From Mesostigma viride (lineage: Eukaryota > Streptophyta > Mesostigmatophyceae > Mesostigmatales > Mesostigmataceae): 64,000 nucleotides of DNA. Location: contig RPFO01000909.1 of the NCBI GenBank assembly GCA_009746045.1, positions 28,773 through 92,772 of the forward strand, given 5' to 3'. Positions within the stretch are counted from its first letter, which is position 1, and every line of letters begins with the position of its first letter. Shown here one piece after another: positions 27,501-42,500 of this stretch. The notes under the pieces were generated by a model. That model ran no database searches, was not told the DNA's origin, and saw nothing but the letters and a program-made list of their open reading frames with translations. The translations under genes were made by a program, and so were the position numbers.

Positions 27501-30500
27501 ATCGAAGTGTTCCTGACGGCGGCAAAGATTACGTGGCACGCTCTTGGGGTTCCAGTTTCGCTGGCATGGCCGGCGACTAGGGCCGTTTTTAGCGGATGAT
27601 AATCAGTTTGGATTTTGTAACTGGGTGATTAGTTACGGGCAGTTTTCGTTGTTGTTCAGGCGGTTAAAAAGGTCGTATTTATAAGGCCTTTTAATTTTGT
27701 ATGCTGGCCTGAAACTGCCTTTGATTGGCGACTAGTGTAGTTAAAAGTTCTGACTCGAATCATTTTGCTGACATTTTGTAGTTGCCGGTCTGACATTAGT
27801 TGTGTCAGTAAGGCTGGGATTTTTTTAGGGGCGTTGCCATGTAGCGTGTTGTGTCGTCTTTTTAGGGACCTTGCGAGGAAGGGGAAGGTCTTTTTTCTTG
27901 GCCACCCACCCTCCCTGTGTTTTGTTGTCTTGGGGATTCGCAAACTTTGCTCCGAGAACTGCAAATGGCAGGGGACGCCATTTTGCTGTCCATTTTAAGC
28001 GACCACTTAATGTTTTCAATAAGAAGTTGGTGGAGTGGGAGCAATGGATACACGAATTTATATTACTACTACGATTAAAAGTATATCAGTATGACACCTA
28101 CCAAGGCCCATGGCCGGGCAAGGAGGGAGACTGTCCCCTTCCGGTCGCCGGAAGCCAATAACCTACATGAATACATAAGCTACGCAGCTGTACATATAGG
28201 GCAAGAGAGCGAGCGGGGATTATCTGAGAGAGAACAACATTGATACTAGAGGGTAACAAACAATACATCTGGAGGCAGAGGAGAGGAATTCTGAGCAAGT
28301 CTGCCCAAGTTACGCGGACTTGAGAACCTCTCTCCTCTGCATATATAGTCTCTGCTTGTTCCTATTGGCGGCAGCGCCTCTTCCTTGCCCTCGCTCGGCG
28401 GTGCCCACTGTGGCTGACATGTGTTATTGCACCGCATGCGGGCCGACATTGTTGCGACCCATATGTATGCGGTCTAAATCCTTCCCCGGCCTGGTGCCAG
28501 GGCTGGCAGCGATGTTGCTGCCTGTCGTAGTTTCGAGCTGTAGTTAGTTGTACCTCGTGCTGGCTTGGTTCTTGCCGATGCCCGTGTCAGATTACATATA
28601 ATCATTTTCAGACTTAAGGGTTCTTTTCGGGGTCATCCTTAATCGCGTTGCATGCCGATTGATTTCACCTCCGTATCGAACTCTCGATGAATACATAGTA
28701 AGGCCCTACAGACATAACAGTACGGGAAATGATCCTTATACATATACAGCAGCAGCTTACCAAGTTACATACAATGATAGTAACTGTAGGTGTGTCGCTG
28801 GTGGGCCACTCATGTATATGTGAGCCATGGATGCACAGGCCTCACTGTCTACACAATGTGCCAGTCCATTTTCCGAAACCCACCTCCAATGGTGGGCCAC
28901 GAAGCATTCCACTAATCAAAATAAACACCATCGTCATGCTTGTCATCTTACAAAAAATCCAGGCTCGTCAATGATCCCAGAGAAGCTGGAAGGGTCCCGC
29001 TTACTTCGGGCAGGTCATATAAATTCCTGGATCAGGACGCCGCAGTAAAAGCAAAAACAAAGCACGGCCTTGTCAGAATGCCAGCAAGCTAGCTGCACAT
29101 CTATGCCGTCCAAAAATAAATATCTGCAATGTATCTCATCAATGAAAATTCACAATTCCCAATCATTGGCAATGTTCATGGTATGCGAGGTAAAAGCAGA
29201 AAATTACTTCAATAGGAGGCCCCACTACACAAAATACGAGAGAAAATTATTATTAGGTGACTGTCAGAGCTTAAATACTAATCATGGCTGACCTTTAAAT
29301 TAGACTTCAAGATAATTTGTAATTAGCTAAACAAATAATTAACATTATTGGTCACATGTATAGATTACATCTAGTTTGTGTGTAAGGTACACAGGTAAAC
29401 TATCACTGGCCAGCGCTGACTAGCCGACGTACTCTTTACGAGGTATGGCACAAACTGTCTCAAGATCATGTGCCCTGCTATTTACCGTAATTCCTGATTA
29501 GCCTGATTATTTCGTGATGTCCTCTCCAGTCGACAGCACTTGTCGCGCAACAGAAGTCAACATCAAGAAGTCACATGTCAATGATTTTGGACGCAGGAAC
29601 AACTAGGAATGACACTGAGTCAGCATAGGGCTACCAGTCAGATCTGGCACAGTTCGATGGGACTTCATGGGAATGGCTAGAGTGTCCATGCCAGATCTGA
29701 CCTCAGGCGCGATGCCGCTATGTGCATCCAGCGTGGTCACCAAGAAGGCGATATGTTCTGGCGTATAGTCGATTATTAAGTCGTTGGTGGACAATGCCGC
29801 ACAATGCAATAAAACACTGTACATCATCACTTGCAGTCATCAGCTAAGAAATACTGTACTGGCTCGTCGGTGAACTTCTGGCTGTTTCATCGAGTAAGAT
29901 TACCGTCAGCTAACACATGTATGTATTGCTGGGCACAAGCAGTGATTCGATTGTACAAGACAGTCACTCCTGCATATGTAACTTACAGAGACGCCAGGGA
30001 TCTTAACGATCCCAATGTCGCTGGGATAGTACCACTCACTGCTTCATTGATCTGGATGGTCCTGCGGTCATTGGGACGTGGTTGGATGGGTGGGGCCGGG
30101 CCAATACAGGGCGGGGGGTGGGGGGACGCGGGGGATACTGTAGTGTTGGGGCAAATCATCTCAGATTTACGTCATATACCCCATCAGAAAAAAACTATAC
30201 AATGGTAAGATTACATCACAGTCTATGCGACACCATACGCTGTGCCACCTCTAGCAACTACGGGATGACGCTGGCTAAGGATTATCAGCCTACCATCAAT
30301 CCCTAACTAAGCCCCCTACAGGGCTCGGCACCCAGATATATATAGTATATATCCGCCGCACCGCACCCAACACGATCCGTCACACACTCACACCACATAC
30401 TAGTAATGGTGGACAAGTTATGTAGACTCTTGCCAAGCACACGTGTCTCTGAAGGGTGACTGTAGTGCAAAAAATTGTACATAGTACAGCATTGTGCTAG

Positions 30501-33500
30501 AGTATCTGTGCACAGTATACAGCAGCTAGCAAAACTGTAGCGATTCGTACTTACACTGACATGAACTCCGCGCCCTCTTGCTTGGGCATACATACTGGGA
30601 TGACCACACACCCACCAAAAACTGGAAAACAACAGATCCAGTTCCATGGCTGCAGCCGGTCAAGGCAGTCGGGTAATTATTTACAACGGTAAGTTCCCCG
30701 GCTTTTCTGTTGTTTGAATCCTTGTGTAACAGTGAAAAGTGACATTTACGCACTCTTACATCCAGGTCGAGTTGAGTTGAGTTGAGATGAGTTGAGTTGA
30801 GTTAGAAGTTGCATTTTTGAGCTATTTGCTCATTTTATAGTTATGTTGCGGCGGGCTCAAAGGGCGCCGATCTGCCGCCTGTAGCGTAGCTCTACCGTAC
30901 GTCACCTACACCATGTAAGGTGCTTGTTGTTACATAGGACTAGAGAGAAGGGGACCGGCGTTGCGTCGGTACTAGTGCCTGCTGGCAACCGTGCCCGCCC
31001 TTGATTGAGGGGGGCGCGGCGCCTTGAGACATGTGCTTTGTTTTTCATTTTCACACCGTACTTAGAGAGTGGCGTGGTGAACGTAGGGAGGCCTTTTTGC
31101 AGCTTGCAACTTTCCAATGTGCATGAGGAAAGGTGGGCTGGCCGCTAGCGGGGCCGCTTTGCAGCCACCATGGCTGTTACACCCAATGTAAGTCGACGTT
31201 GCCAGCCTCCCCGTGATGCGGATAGGTGACCCGCTGTTTTTCGAAATATTGGTGAAGGGTTGTAGTGCTGGTCCTAGGGTGTTCCCCCATGGCGCTGGGG
31301 TGCGCAAGCCGGGCTCCAGTTGGGAGCCCGTAGTGACTTTTGAAAGTCAAGGAAGAGGGAAGGTTTTAGAGGTGGATTTTGGCGGAGAGCCCTGCGAAAG
31401 GACAGCGCGAAAAAAGGGGGGTGCACCAATGGCAGCGGCTGCCGTGGGTCGGGGGAGTCCTGTCGGCAAGGGGAGGGCGGCAGGCGCCCTGTACCCTCTT
31501 GGCGCTCTGGCGAGCAGGCCTCTACTGCCCTTGGCGATAAGGGAGAGGTGGGAAGCTGCGGAAAACCGTGGGAATTCATGCGCACTTATAAAAACTCTTT
31601 GAAAAATGCTACAGTGCCTGGCAAGCCTGGAAAATTTTTTTCCCCTCGAGGGGGGCGCTGGAAAACGGCAGTGGGGTCGGGGGTTGTTTTAAGAAAATGC
31701 ATTACATGTCATCATAAATCTCGACTCAGATGCGGCTGCGTCAAGGCGCGTTCACGACACCATGGCGATGGAGAGCCTTGGCGCTAGGAGGTCCACAGCC
31801 ATCATTATCATCACGATGGGGGGGATGTACAGCCGGTGGCAGCGGCTCTACCCTCGGGAAATCCCAGCGGCTTTGCCGGTGGGCTGGTGCTGGTGGTTGG
31901 GTGAGCTGGAGACGTTCCCAGGTGCATGGCATACAGTAAGTCCTAAAGTGGCAGCACTGGGATGCGACCCTCTAATAAGGGGAACGCACGTGGCTCCGCC
32001 CTGCGTCCGCCGGGAAACCGTAGCGGCCGCACCGGGGCGGGAAGGGGGGCATCATCATGCCAACAAGAGCCCAGCATTCCAAGTGGTTGCGTTCCTACCA
32101 CCAGGGAGCCCTGGAAACGGCCTAGGTGGCCAGAGATGGAGATGTGGGACAAGATTCGACCAAGGGGGCATGTGCTGGGCCCCAGCATGGTGAACTGGCC
32201 TAACTTGACAATGACTTGTACAATGATTTGGAGGGTGTGGCTAGGCTCAACTGTTAAAGCCTGCACACAATTATTGTAATAAACTTGTTTCTCTGGTAGG
32301 AAGGCACTCCAATGGACCTTAGCTTCAGCAGCTATTTTTCGAGCTATTTGCTCATTTTATAGTTATGTTGCGGCGGGCTCAAAGGGGGCCGATCTGCCGC
32401 CTGTAGCGAAGCTCTACCGTACGTCACCTACACCATGTAAGGTGCTTGTTGTTACATATGACTATGTAGAGAGAAGGGGACCGGCGTTGCGCCGGTACTA
32501 GTGCCTGTTGGCAACCGTGCCCGCCCTTGAGAGGGGGGCGCGAGAGGGGGGCGCGGCGCCTTGAGACATGTGCTTTGTTTTCCATTTCACACCGTACTTA
32601 GAGTGGTGTGGTGAACGTAGGGAGGCCTTTTTGCAGCTCCCACCCACCCACCCTCGCTGCTGTTGGGGACAAGATTGGACCAAGGGGGCATGTGCTGGGC
32701 ACCAGCATGGTGAACTGGCCTTAGTAACTTTTTGACAATGACTTGTGCGATGATTTGGAGGGTGTGGCTAGGCTCAACTGTTGAAGCCTGCACACACACT
32801 TATTGTAACAAACTTGTTTGTCTGGTAGGAAAGCACTCCAATGGACCTTAGCTTCAGCACCTATACATTGATTTGTGAATTATACTGGGAATGAATCTGT
32901 TCCTGAGTGTTTGATTTATCAGTGCGTGCCGAGAAGTTGTTTGGCCCAGGCTTATTGCGGACAGTGGCATGCCTACTTTGCTGACGGTTTTATTTGTGCT
33001 TCCGCTCTGACCACCATGACAGAGCCGTTGGGGGTGTTTGTGCCATCCGGGCTAAAATTTAACGTAACGTGCACGGATCGATTCTAGTGTGATAGAAGTT
33101 TGAGGTCCATGCCACGCGTCACAATTATTTGGACCGCTGCGTTGCGTCCGAGGGCTATTTACTAGCCACGCGGACCGTTGTATGTTTGCTGACAGACTTT
33201 TGCTGTGCGTACGGTGTTAGTATGAACCAGTACGGTACCTAGAGTAGTATTTTGGATTTTCTCCTGAATTTTCAGTCCATTGCATGCTTTATTGTCCAAG
33301 TCCTTGGACCTGTAATGCGTTTGGGCCTTGGCGCCCCGCCAGTGTTTTTTTTTTGTCTTTTGCCGCATGACATGGAGTGTGAGTGTACCTTTGTGCGTGC
33401 GCGCCGTGCTTCATGCACCTATTATGCTTGGTGCTGCCTTGAAGGCATGCACTTGCCGCTTTGTCCCAGTATGCTAAGCGCCGCGTCTCCTTTTTTTAGT

Positions 33501-36500
33501 CTTTGCATGGTTTTGTATTACGCCGCGCCTAACGTATGCTAACTTATGTGTTGAGCGCGGCGGCCGCTCTTTGTGGCACAATCCCTTGGATGTGTGCAGG
33601 TGGAATTTATCATGCCGGGAGGTCTCAGGTCGTAGATTTCTGTGTCGATGGGTCCACTGGTAAATCAACAGCCGCCACTGAGATCTCAGGACAAAAGCGA
33701 TGCGCATGTGCACTTTGACTTACTCTCGTGTGTTCTTCGCAGCTTAAATATGTAGAGAGCATCACGGGTTCATGCCATGGAGCCCTGTGATCAGCGGGTC
33801 TCGACACAACTGTTAATGATGCTATGGTTTAATAAAAGCATGGCTATACATATTACAATTTGTATTGGAAAGATCGTATTGATTCCTCAAATATTTACTC
33901 GGTTTGTGCAACAATTTACGCGGACAAAGGCTTTTCCTGAAGGTCCTTAAATTTGGCAGCTGGTACGTACGTTGGGAACTTCCGAGTGTTATGTCCGGAC
34001 TGACTTATATGCGGTCTGCAGGCCGCCTGTGGACCGGTTTCTGAGACGGTCCGAATTCAGTGTGTATAAGTGCAAATGTAGGTTGCATCTTTCTTAATAA
34101 CAATGCACAATGTGGGGGCGGCGACATTGAGAAGAAATCGACACCAGTCTAATGGAGTCATACTAGACAGGTGGCTGAAATGTAAGCATCGACATGTGCA
34201 AATAAATATCAGCACATATATAGGATAGTCGTTTCACTCTGCTGTAAGTAATTATATTTTTAACATATATAGGATAGTCGACACATTTATGCGGACATAT
34301 TTCCGGCATCCAAATAACTAAGTCACTAGAAATCTCGAGGTACTGAGGGCCCTGGGGGCCGTAGCAACCAAATGTAGTGCCGGAATCACAACTTCGGCAC
34401 CCTGGCAATACTGCATATTTTTGTATACGTAGACTATCAGTTTTCTCTGAACATACTTTAATTAACGCATGCCGGGAAGATAGGGCCGCTATGCCTTGGT
34501 CTGCATGTGGAAGGCTGTCTGCGACATGGGCTGACGAATTCGATTTGTGCAAAGGGTTTCATGCTCGCCTGAATTTTCCTTGGATGACCCAGTTGTTTAT
34601 AAGGGTCAGTGGCTATTAATTAGTGGTCCGAGAAAATTAATTGTAGGTTTTATGTGAAAAATGACAATGGACTGACAGGTCTTATTGCATGCAATGCTTG
34701 CTGCCTGTGCATGCTTGCCTTCGCAGGTTATCAAGCTTAGGTTGAAGAGCTGAGGTTCAAGACAGTAATGGTGTTGAGATTGGCACAAGAATGGTGGACT
34801 GGCTGTGTCCACGTTGTTTATTTCATAAGATTAGAGCTTCAGCGAGAGATACAGAACTTTCAGCGAGAGATAGAACGATGTGATTGGCTATCCCAGAATA
34901 TTCTGAGCATCATTCTGAACATCTGGTTGTGGACCAATCAGGTTGGAACAAGATCAACCTCATCCAAATGTAATCTAAAGTAATCCTAATGATATAATGT
35001 CAAAGACCCTTTCAAATGTGATCTGATGATGGAGTAAATCTGGCGTGAACATATCAGCGCCACATCTGACATGCACAGTGTACATGTCAGTCAGTCAGCT
35101 GTCCTGTCATAGATTCTCAGCTGACATGTCATAGGTCACCTGACATAAACAGATTAGTCGGCTGCCCATAAGGATCCACTTGGCATCTATAGGTATTAAT
35201 CCCTGATTACTAAAACTGGCCACAACTTTCTTGTTTGTAGGCCAAATCACACGGGGTAAAAAGCACTAGGTAAAGCACAACATCCTCTGGCTAACCAGGC
35301 AACATGCACATACACTTATGCATGCTAGGTGGGTACAAACCCCAGACATTTATAAGACTTGATTGCAAAGATTCGTATTTGGTTGCACCGGCTAAGATTA
35401 GCTGGGGACCTGTAGGGTCAGCTGGCTGCTAATGTAACGAATCTTTGACTGATTTGGTTTCTTTAGTGAGTCGTGACTAATTATTGTATAGTGGACTTGG
35501 ACCCGCCAAAGGGGACAATGGGCGAGTTTTATGTTTGTCAGTCTTGAGAACCTTGTACGACTACCTGTACGGTTAACGCACTAGCCTGGGGGTGCGTGGC
35601 CACGTTATTTGTAGTGACGTTTTCAGCACTGCTCAGGCCGGCGTGTGACGCATGCCGGTGCTACTTAACTTAGGATGATGTCAGCTTTTGTGTCGGCGGA
35701 CCATGCCTTAAGCAAGCTAGGCTGGCAATGATCCACAATTGTTTCTTTTACAATGGAGGCAATGGCCGCAGGCCTGTGCAAAATTGCACATTCTAGCGCA
35801 GGTTGCATCTGTCTTGTGGCCGAGGCAGATGGTGGCACAACCGCTAAGTTGTTCAACACAGCATGTACCAGAGTTGGCCGTGCAACCGAAGAAAATTTAA
35901 ATTTACCCCCATGTCGTTTTCCCCGGCTGCGGGTCTTGTTGACATGGGCGAAGGATGGGGCGCTACTTCGGCGGTTTGACCAGCTTCGGCGGAGCTGTTC
36001 ATAAGTTTCTAAAACAGCTCTAGTGTCACATCGCAGGCTTGCCACCTTGCGATGGTGCGTGTGACATGACCGGGACTCGATCTAAAGGTCACGACCCAGG
36101 TTCCTGTCATGCAGCGACGGCCTCTTTTCATAAATTATTTTTTGTGGCGGCAGGTCCGTTGTCCAGTTGCCCCTGCCGAGGAGGGGTAGTTGGGGACAGT
36201 CTACAGGAGTCGCGCGAGGGTTGCGCTCCGAAGCTAAAAATTATTCCCTACTGCGAGACTCAAGTCGGGGAGGGCGTCTTAGGGAGGCGAGGCAACGCCA
36301 GACCTTCGTCGTTCCTTTTCTTTTCGTCTCAGCACCTGCTGCGCCGCTCAGTCTATTATGGTGTCGTAAAACCTTTTTCCTTTTTGGATAATGCCGGCAT
36401 TGCGAAATGCTGGATTTTCTTTTGGGGCTTGCTTTTGAGGTGGTCAGCGACTTGTGTCGCATTGTGACCAGCAGGCCTGCCCCTGCGGGGATTAATATAG

Positions 36501-39500
36501 CCTAGAGCGGGCTGAGTCGCCATTTAAGATGTCGCGACACGCTCTTTCGCGCACGGTGGTCATGAGATTAATAGGCGCAATGGGGTTGGCGCCATGGGGG
36601 GGGGGGGTAATTGGGTGGAGGCTTCTTGCTTCCGCGAGCGGATTGAGAAACCTTAAGGCCACTGTTAACTGCTGCATTTGTAGCAGCCTGGCTCCACTTA
36701 TTGTATTCAATCAAATGCTGGTCTTCTTGGGAGCTTAGTGATCTGAATCGGTTTTCTCTGAATATAGTTTAATTAACGCATGCGGCAAAGATAGTGCCGC
36801 TATGCCTTGGCCTGCATGTGGAAGGCTGGACCTGCGACATGGGCTGACGAATTCGATTTGTGCAAAGGGTTTTATGCTCGCCTGAATCTTCCTTGGATCA
36901 CCCGGAGGTTGTTTATAAGGGTCGGTGGCTATTAAGTAGTGGTCCGACAAAATTAATTGTAGGTTTTATACGACTTGCTTGCAAAGATTCGTATTTGGTT
37001 GCACCGGCTGAAGTTAGCTGGGGACCTGACTGATTTGGTTTTTTGAGTCGTGATTAATTATTGTATAGTGGACTCGGACCCGCCCAAACGGTCGATGGGC
37101 AAGTTTTATGTTTGTCAGTCTTGAGAACCTTGTACGACTACCTGTACGGTCAACCCACTAGCCTCCTGGGGGGTGCGTGGCCACGTTATTTGTAGTGGCA
37201 TTTTCAGCACTGTACAGGCCGGTGTGTGAAACATGCCGGTGCTACTTAATTTAGGATGATGTCAGCTTGTGTGTCGGCGGACCATGCCTTATGTAAGCAA
37301 GCTAGGCTGGCCATGATCCGCGACGGTTCTTTTTCCTCCCTCCCACCCTGAATGCTTGATCTTGATTCCGCGTGCCGATTGAGAAACCTTAAGGCCACTG
37401 TCAACTGCTGCATTTGTGGCAGGGCTCGACTTATTGTATAAATTTCAACCAGAAAAGAAGTGCCGTAAAGGGCACGGCACCCCCTACCTAGCCCTACCAA
37501 TCTTGGCCAGAAATATGGCGGGCGGAAGCGATTATTACTGTAAGGACGCATTCCTAGTTAAATTCCCCGTGTTTACAGAAATTACTGTATTAGGACGCAT
37601 TCCTAGATAACCCCCCCCTGTTTACAGAAATTAAGTTGACCACAACATTAAGTGGGATAGCAATTAACGGGCCCATTCCAGGATTATCTAAAATCCTGAC
37701 ATCATGGCTGCCTCCAGAGTTATAATGGTTTACTAAAATTAAAAATGTAAATATCAAGAAGTCTTCAGAGTGGCAAAGATCTTCCTCTACCAATGGGCTT
37801 GGTATAATTGGCAATTTTACCCCGACTCGATCCGTTGTCCCCAGTTCTCAAATTCTCAAATTCTCGCACGTGAGCCCTCTCTTACTGACTACCTACGGAC
37901 TACTTGCGGACTGCTTGACGCGGTGTCGCCGGGCTACAAGGTCTGCAACTTGCCAAACTTGTTTCCCAACGCCGCCGCGCCCTAATCTACACTGCTTTTC
38001 GTACATGGCTTGTGTTGGGTTCATCAACGACCATAGATGCTCATCGACGGTGCAATCCAACGGCGGAGAATAAGTTCGCCACAGCACAGCGCGATGCAAC
38101 TGTCAGCTCTTTTCCACATGCAAGTACAGTGCGAGATGCATCGCTGACCGGAAATTCCGTCCAACACCGTCGTACAGTACTACCAATCAGTCGCGTCGCG
38201 TTGCGTCGCGCCGCGTCGCCCTTTTCCAGCTATATCTCTGACACTTCAACGATTTCAGTACTTTCCGTCACCCTTGACATGTTGTCGTACAACACTACAC
38301 ATTTACGCCATGTTCAAATCGAAGCTCGCTTCGGAAATATCTTGATAGAGGCATGCCTCTTATTCAAGGTACCTCTCAACTGACCCTCGGCCCCCGTCCT
38401 TTAAAAATTTCATAATTGGGAACCAGAAGCCAATTTTACCCCGACTGGGTTCAATTATCTAACAGCGGAACATGCTGCGAAAGTCGAAACACATAATAAA
38501 TTTCGTGGGACAGAGTACTGTAATTCAGTTTCAGCAGGTGTGGTGTCTAATGGGCAGCAACCTGAGTTTAATGGTACCCCCTTGATCCGGGGGATCGCTC
38601 GAACATTCCACCATGCATGAGGTGAGCCACGGGTGACGGCATTCATGTGATAACAGTGATATTACTCTGCACTGTACAGTATAGCTAATCTCGGTATCGT
38701 TCAGGTATAGCGCATCAAGGAACTTCTTGTTTGGCAGTCGAGCTTACAGTTCCACCAGAGAGCGGAGATTTCCCAGCTCAGGCGGGATGGTTCCAGAAAA
38801 GTAATTGTCGGCGAGGCGTCTGCATTGACAACGATGACGCAGACACGCGTACGTAAGCATTGACAACTGACAATGTTAGAATCTTACGATACGTTTATGG
38901 GCGCGGCAGCACATAAATGTAGCCAAACATGTGCGTACATTCAAACCAAATACATATGTACAGTACAGTACTTTAAGTGCATGATAAACTACATATGTGT
39001 ACATGACAAACTCTGTACACTATGTATACTATGTATGAGTGCCCATTTCGTTTTAACTGGACCATGGACATACATGGTGTAGAACCTACATATAATGTGT
39101 TACACTACTTGATACGTGGAAATGAATACTAACCCCTAAATGGTCTGGCTGCCGATTTTCATTAAGCACATAGAGTCCATACGTATAGCCAATGATGTCC
39201 ATTTTCCCTGGCCATTGGGTCAGCCTGACCCATGCCAGGTGATTGCATCGCACATTATGGCTTGTACTTCTGCCACTTGTGCCGGCAACTCACAAAACAT
39301 AATCGCACATTCTAGATGTCTTGATATCGACTTAGCTGACAATACTGCTGGCAAACTATATGCAAACGCATCATGTACGGTGCATCTAGTACTCCGTGTC
39401 AGACGCAATATCGAACACCAAATATCATTTGTTGGGCTGACTGCTGAGGATGGTACTGGCGGCACCTAAATCACGGAAAAGTACTGTGCCAGAAATTCCA

Positions 39501-42500
39501 ACTTCGGCACGCTACAGTATATAATTTGCTATACTGCACTAATTTCAGTGCTATAAATTGGGCGGGAAAGCTCACGGCTAGCCCTATACCTAACCTATTT
39601 AGTTATTGGCCAGCCAGCCCGGCATACTTACGTAACGGCCAATGTTTTTGCTGAAGGTTTTTAGGCCGCGGTCGCAGTGGCCTGAGCCATTAAAATCCTG
39701 CGGCCGTGGTGGCCTCGGCTGTCAAAATCCCTTGGTCGCACGCCCTTATCACAAGGACACAAGGTCACAAGCACGCCAACATGGCAACAACTGACCACCA
39801 CCCTACAGCCGGCGATGCAAGCACACCTCGGCCTCGAGGTGGGTAAAAAAAAATGCTTGCCAGGAAACTTTAGGCCGAAAATTCATGAACTATCAGCTCC
39901 GGTACGGCAAGTGTAAAATATGAAAATGCGGTACTTGGTCAACATGATAATTGACATCTTTCATTAGAATTAAGTAACGCATACTGGCAGCATGGCTACG
40001 GCAGTGCCCTTGCCATATGGCAGCTATTAGCCTACATTGCTACATTGTCACTTGCTTGAGCAAGGAAAAAAAAGGGGGAGAGTTCATGGAGTCGCCAACC
40101 ACTAAACCACATGTGCACGGTGGCATGGGTTGGCGCTACCCTCGACGACAATCTGACAGCTGGCACAAAATGACAGGTCGGCATCACATGTGGTGTCGCA
40201 TGCATAGGGTGCACATCTACAAGTGTAGAAAGTGCTGTGCAAAAGTGCAGACGCAACCTGCCAGACCTGAACCTAGTACGGCCACTCTACATAATGAACG
40301 CCACTCAAATTGCGCGCTCAGTGCCGGAATATGACCATCGGCAAGTGCTCATACACATCACTCAAAACTATATAAATTGTGATGCGGAAAGTTGGAATAG
40401 CACACGGCTAGACTACCTACTGTAGGCAAGAGGTGGGCATAACCTCTGACAGGTTTCATCAAGTTGAATAGCTTTAAGCTATAACTTTGTATCGGCCAAT
40501 TACTAATTGGCCAACACCCTTCGCAGGATGTTGGCCATTTAGTAATTGGCCGATAAAAAAGAATGGCTAACAGCTATTCAGCTGGTACAGTAGCAGTGTA
40601 TACATATGTATATATTCATTGAGAATGATAAATTAAGGAGGTGAGATTGGCATGCAACATAAGGAAAACCCCGAAAAGAAGAAGAACCCTGAAGAAATTA
40701 ATAGTAATCTGACACGGACATCCAAGGATCACGCCAGCTGCACAAGGTACAACTAACTACATCACAATACTACGACACGCAGCAACATCGCTGCCGGCCC
40801 ACCATGCAGGCCTGGGAGGGATCTAGACCGCATGGGTCGCGACAAAGTCGGCCCGGGTGCGGCGGAATAACACATTGATCAGCCACGGTGCGAGTGAGGG
40901 CGAGTGACAGGCGCTGCCGCCAATACGAGGATCGACCACGTGCGGGCAGACCACGGGGCGGTCTGACCCTCGAGGTCGACGCGGTCTTCACGGCGCTGGC
41001 AGCACTCGCGGAAAAACTCCGCTGTCTTGGGGCCCATGGCCCCAAACTCCTCAAGGACAAAGCGGATGACCCGGTGGGGCCCCACATTGCCGTAGGAGGC
41101 AAACTTGTCGCGCTCAGCCACAGCGGCACGAGCGCCGGCATCCACAGCCGCCCGGAGGATGTGGCGACCGGAGAGCGGCCGAGCCACGGAGACATCGATG
41201 AGCAGCAGGGGCCAACCCTGCCCGTCGTAGGCAAGCACGGTAATGCCGGGGCGGAGGTTGGGTGAGTACAGTAGAGGGCGGCCCCATCCGCGTCCTCGCA
41301 CTTGATGGTGGAGTGGGGAAAGACCGACCGAACCATGGCACACACCACCCGGAGGAGAGCGGTATGGAGATAGAGGAACCAGTTCTGGTTCTGCTGGCCA
41401 CCCATGCACGCGATGTAGTGCGTCCCAGTAGTATCGAGATCAAGCCCGCAGCTGCCGCAGGACGCACCTGCCGTGATGAGAGGTTGCAGGGCAAACAGCT
41501 GGTGGCGGAGAGCGATGGCGTACAGGGCCGGCACCAGCGTGAACAGAGGGCTCATGGGGAGGGCGCGCAGGAATGCGGCCCCCACGCTCCCCTCAATGGA
41601 AACGGAGTGAAGCCAAGCCTTCCCCTGATCGTTCAAGCTCGCATGCAGATCCATCCAGTCGGCACAGTGTAGTATACCCGCGTATGTCTATTGCTGTTTT
41701 CCATGAACGCAGGCAGGGAAGACACTAGGACTGACGACAGTAGACACGCCGGGCGTGCCCCGGGGCAGGCGACGGTGGACGGCCTGGGCGGAGCGGACGA
41801 GGTCGCAGGCCTGCTGGATCCCGAGGTAAGAATCCTGCACAGCCTGCACAAAGGGGAAGGGGGATGGGGTGACCAAGTCGGGAATGGCGCTGACGGCGCT
41901 GGGGACCAACCGGCGGATCTCCGCCCAGGCCTGAGCAACAGAGCGAAAAGGAAGGCGGCGGGGGCGTCGGAGGCGGGCGGCGCGGGTGAGCCCACAACCG
42001 CCCATGCGGCAGGGGAGGGTGGCCAAGCGCATGGAGTGAGCTGGCAGGCTAGGGCCAGGGAGGAGCACCTGCAAGGCGGCCTGAATGTGCTCATCGTGGC
42101 CTTCCGCGCGGCACGCCGCACCAAGTGGGGGGGAGCTCCACGGAGCCAGTGAACCACCCGCGGGTGGGCGCGAAACCAGCCAGAGGAGGAGTACTTTGGT
42201 CTGGGGGTCCTTGAGGCGCGCCCGAGTCTCGAGGACATGGGTGCGCTGTTCCACGGTGGCCCGGAGCTTTTCTTCGACGTAGTCAGGGTCACCCACAGGG
42301 ACGCCCAGGCACGAGAAACCACGCGCCCGCGCAAATGCCCCCGGGATAGCCGCAGGGAAGCCAGAGCAGTCCCCCTGGGGCGAGAAGACTGCACACTTGG
42401 GGAGGGTGAGCCGAAGGTTGATGGCCGCCATGGCCACTTCAAGGGCAGCCAGGGCGGTAACCACAGCGTCGGCCGGGCCAGGGGGCATGGATATCGTCCA

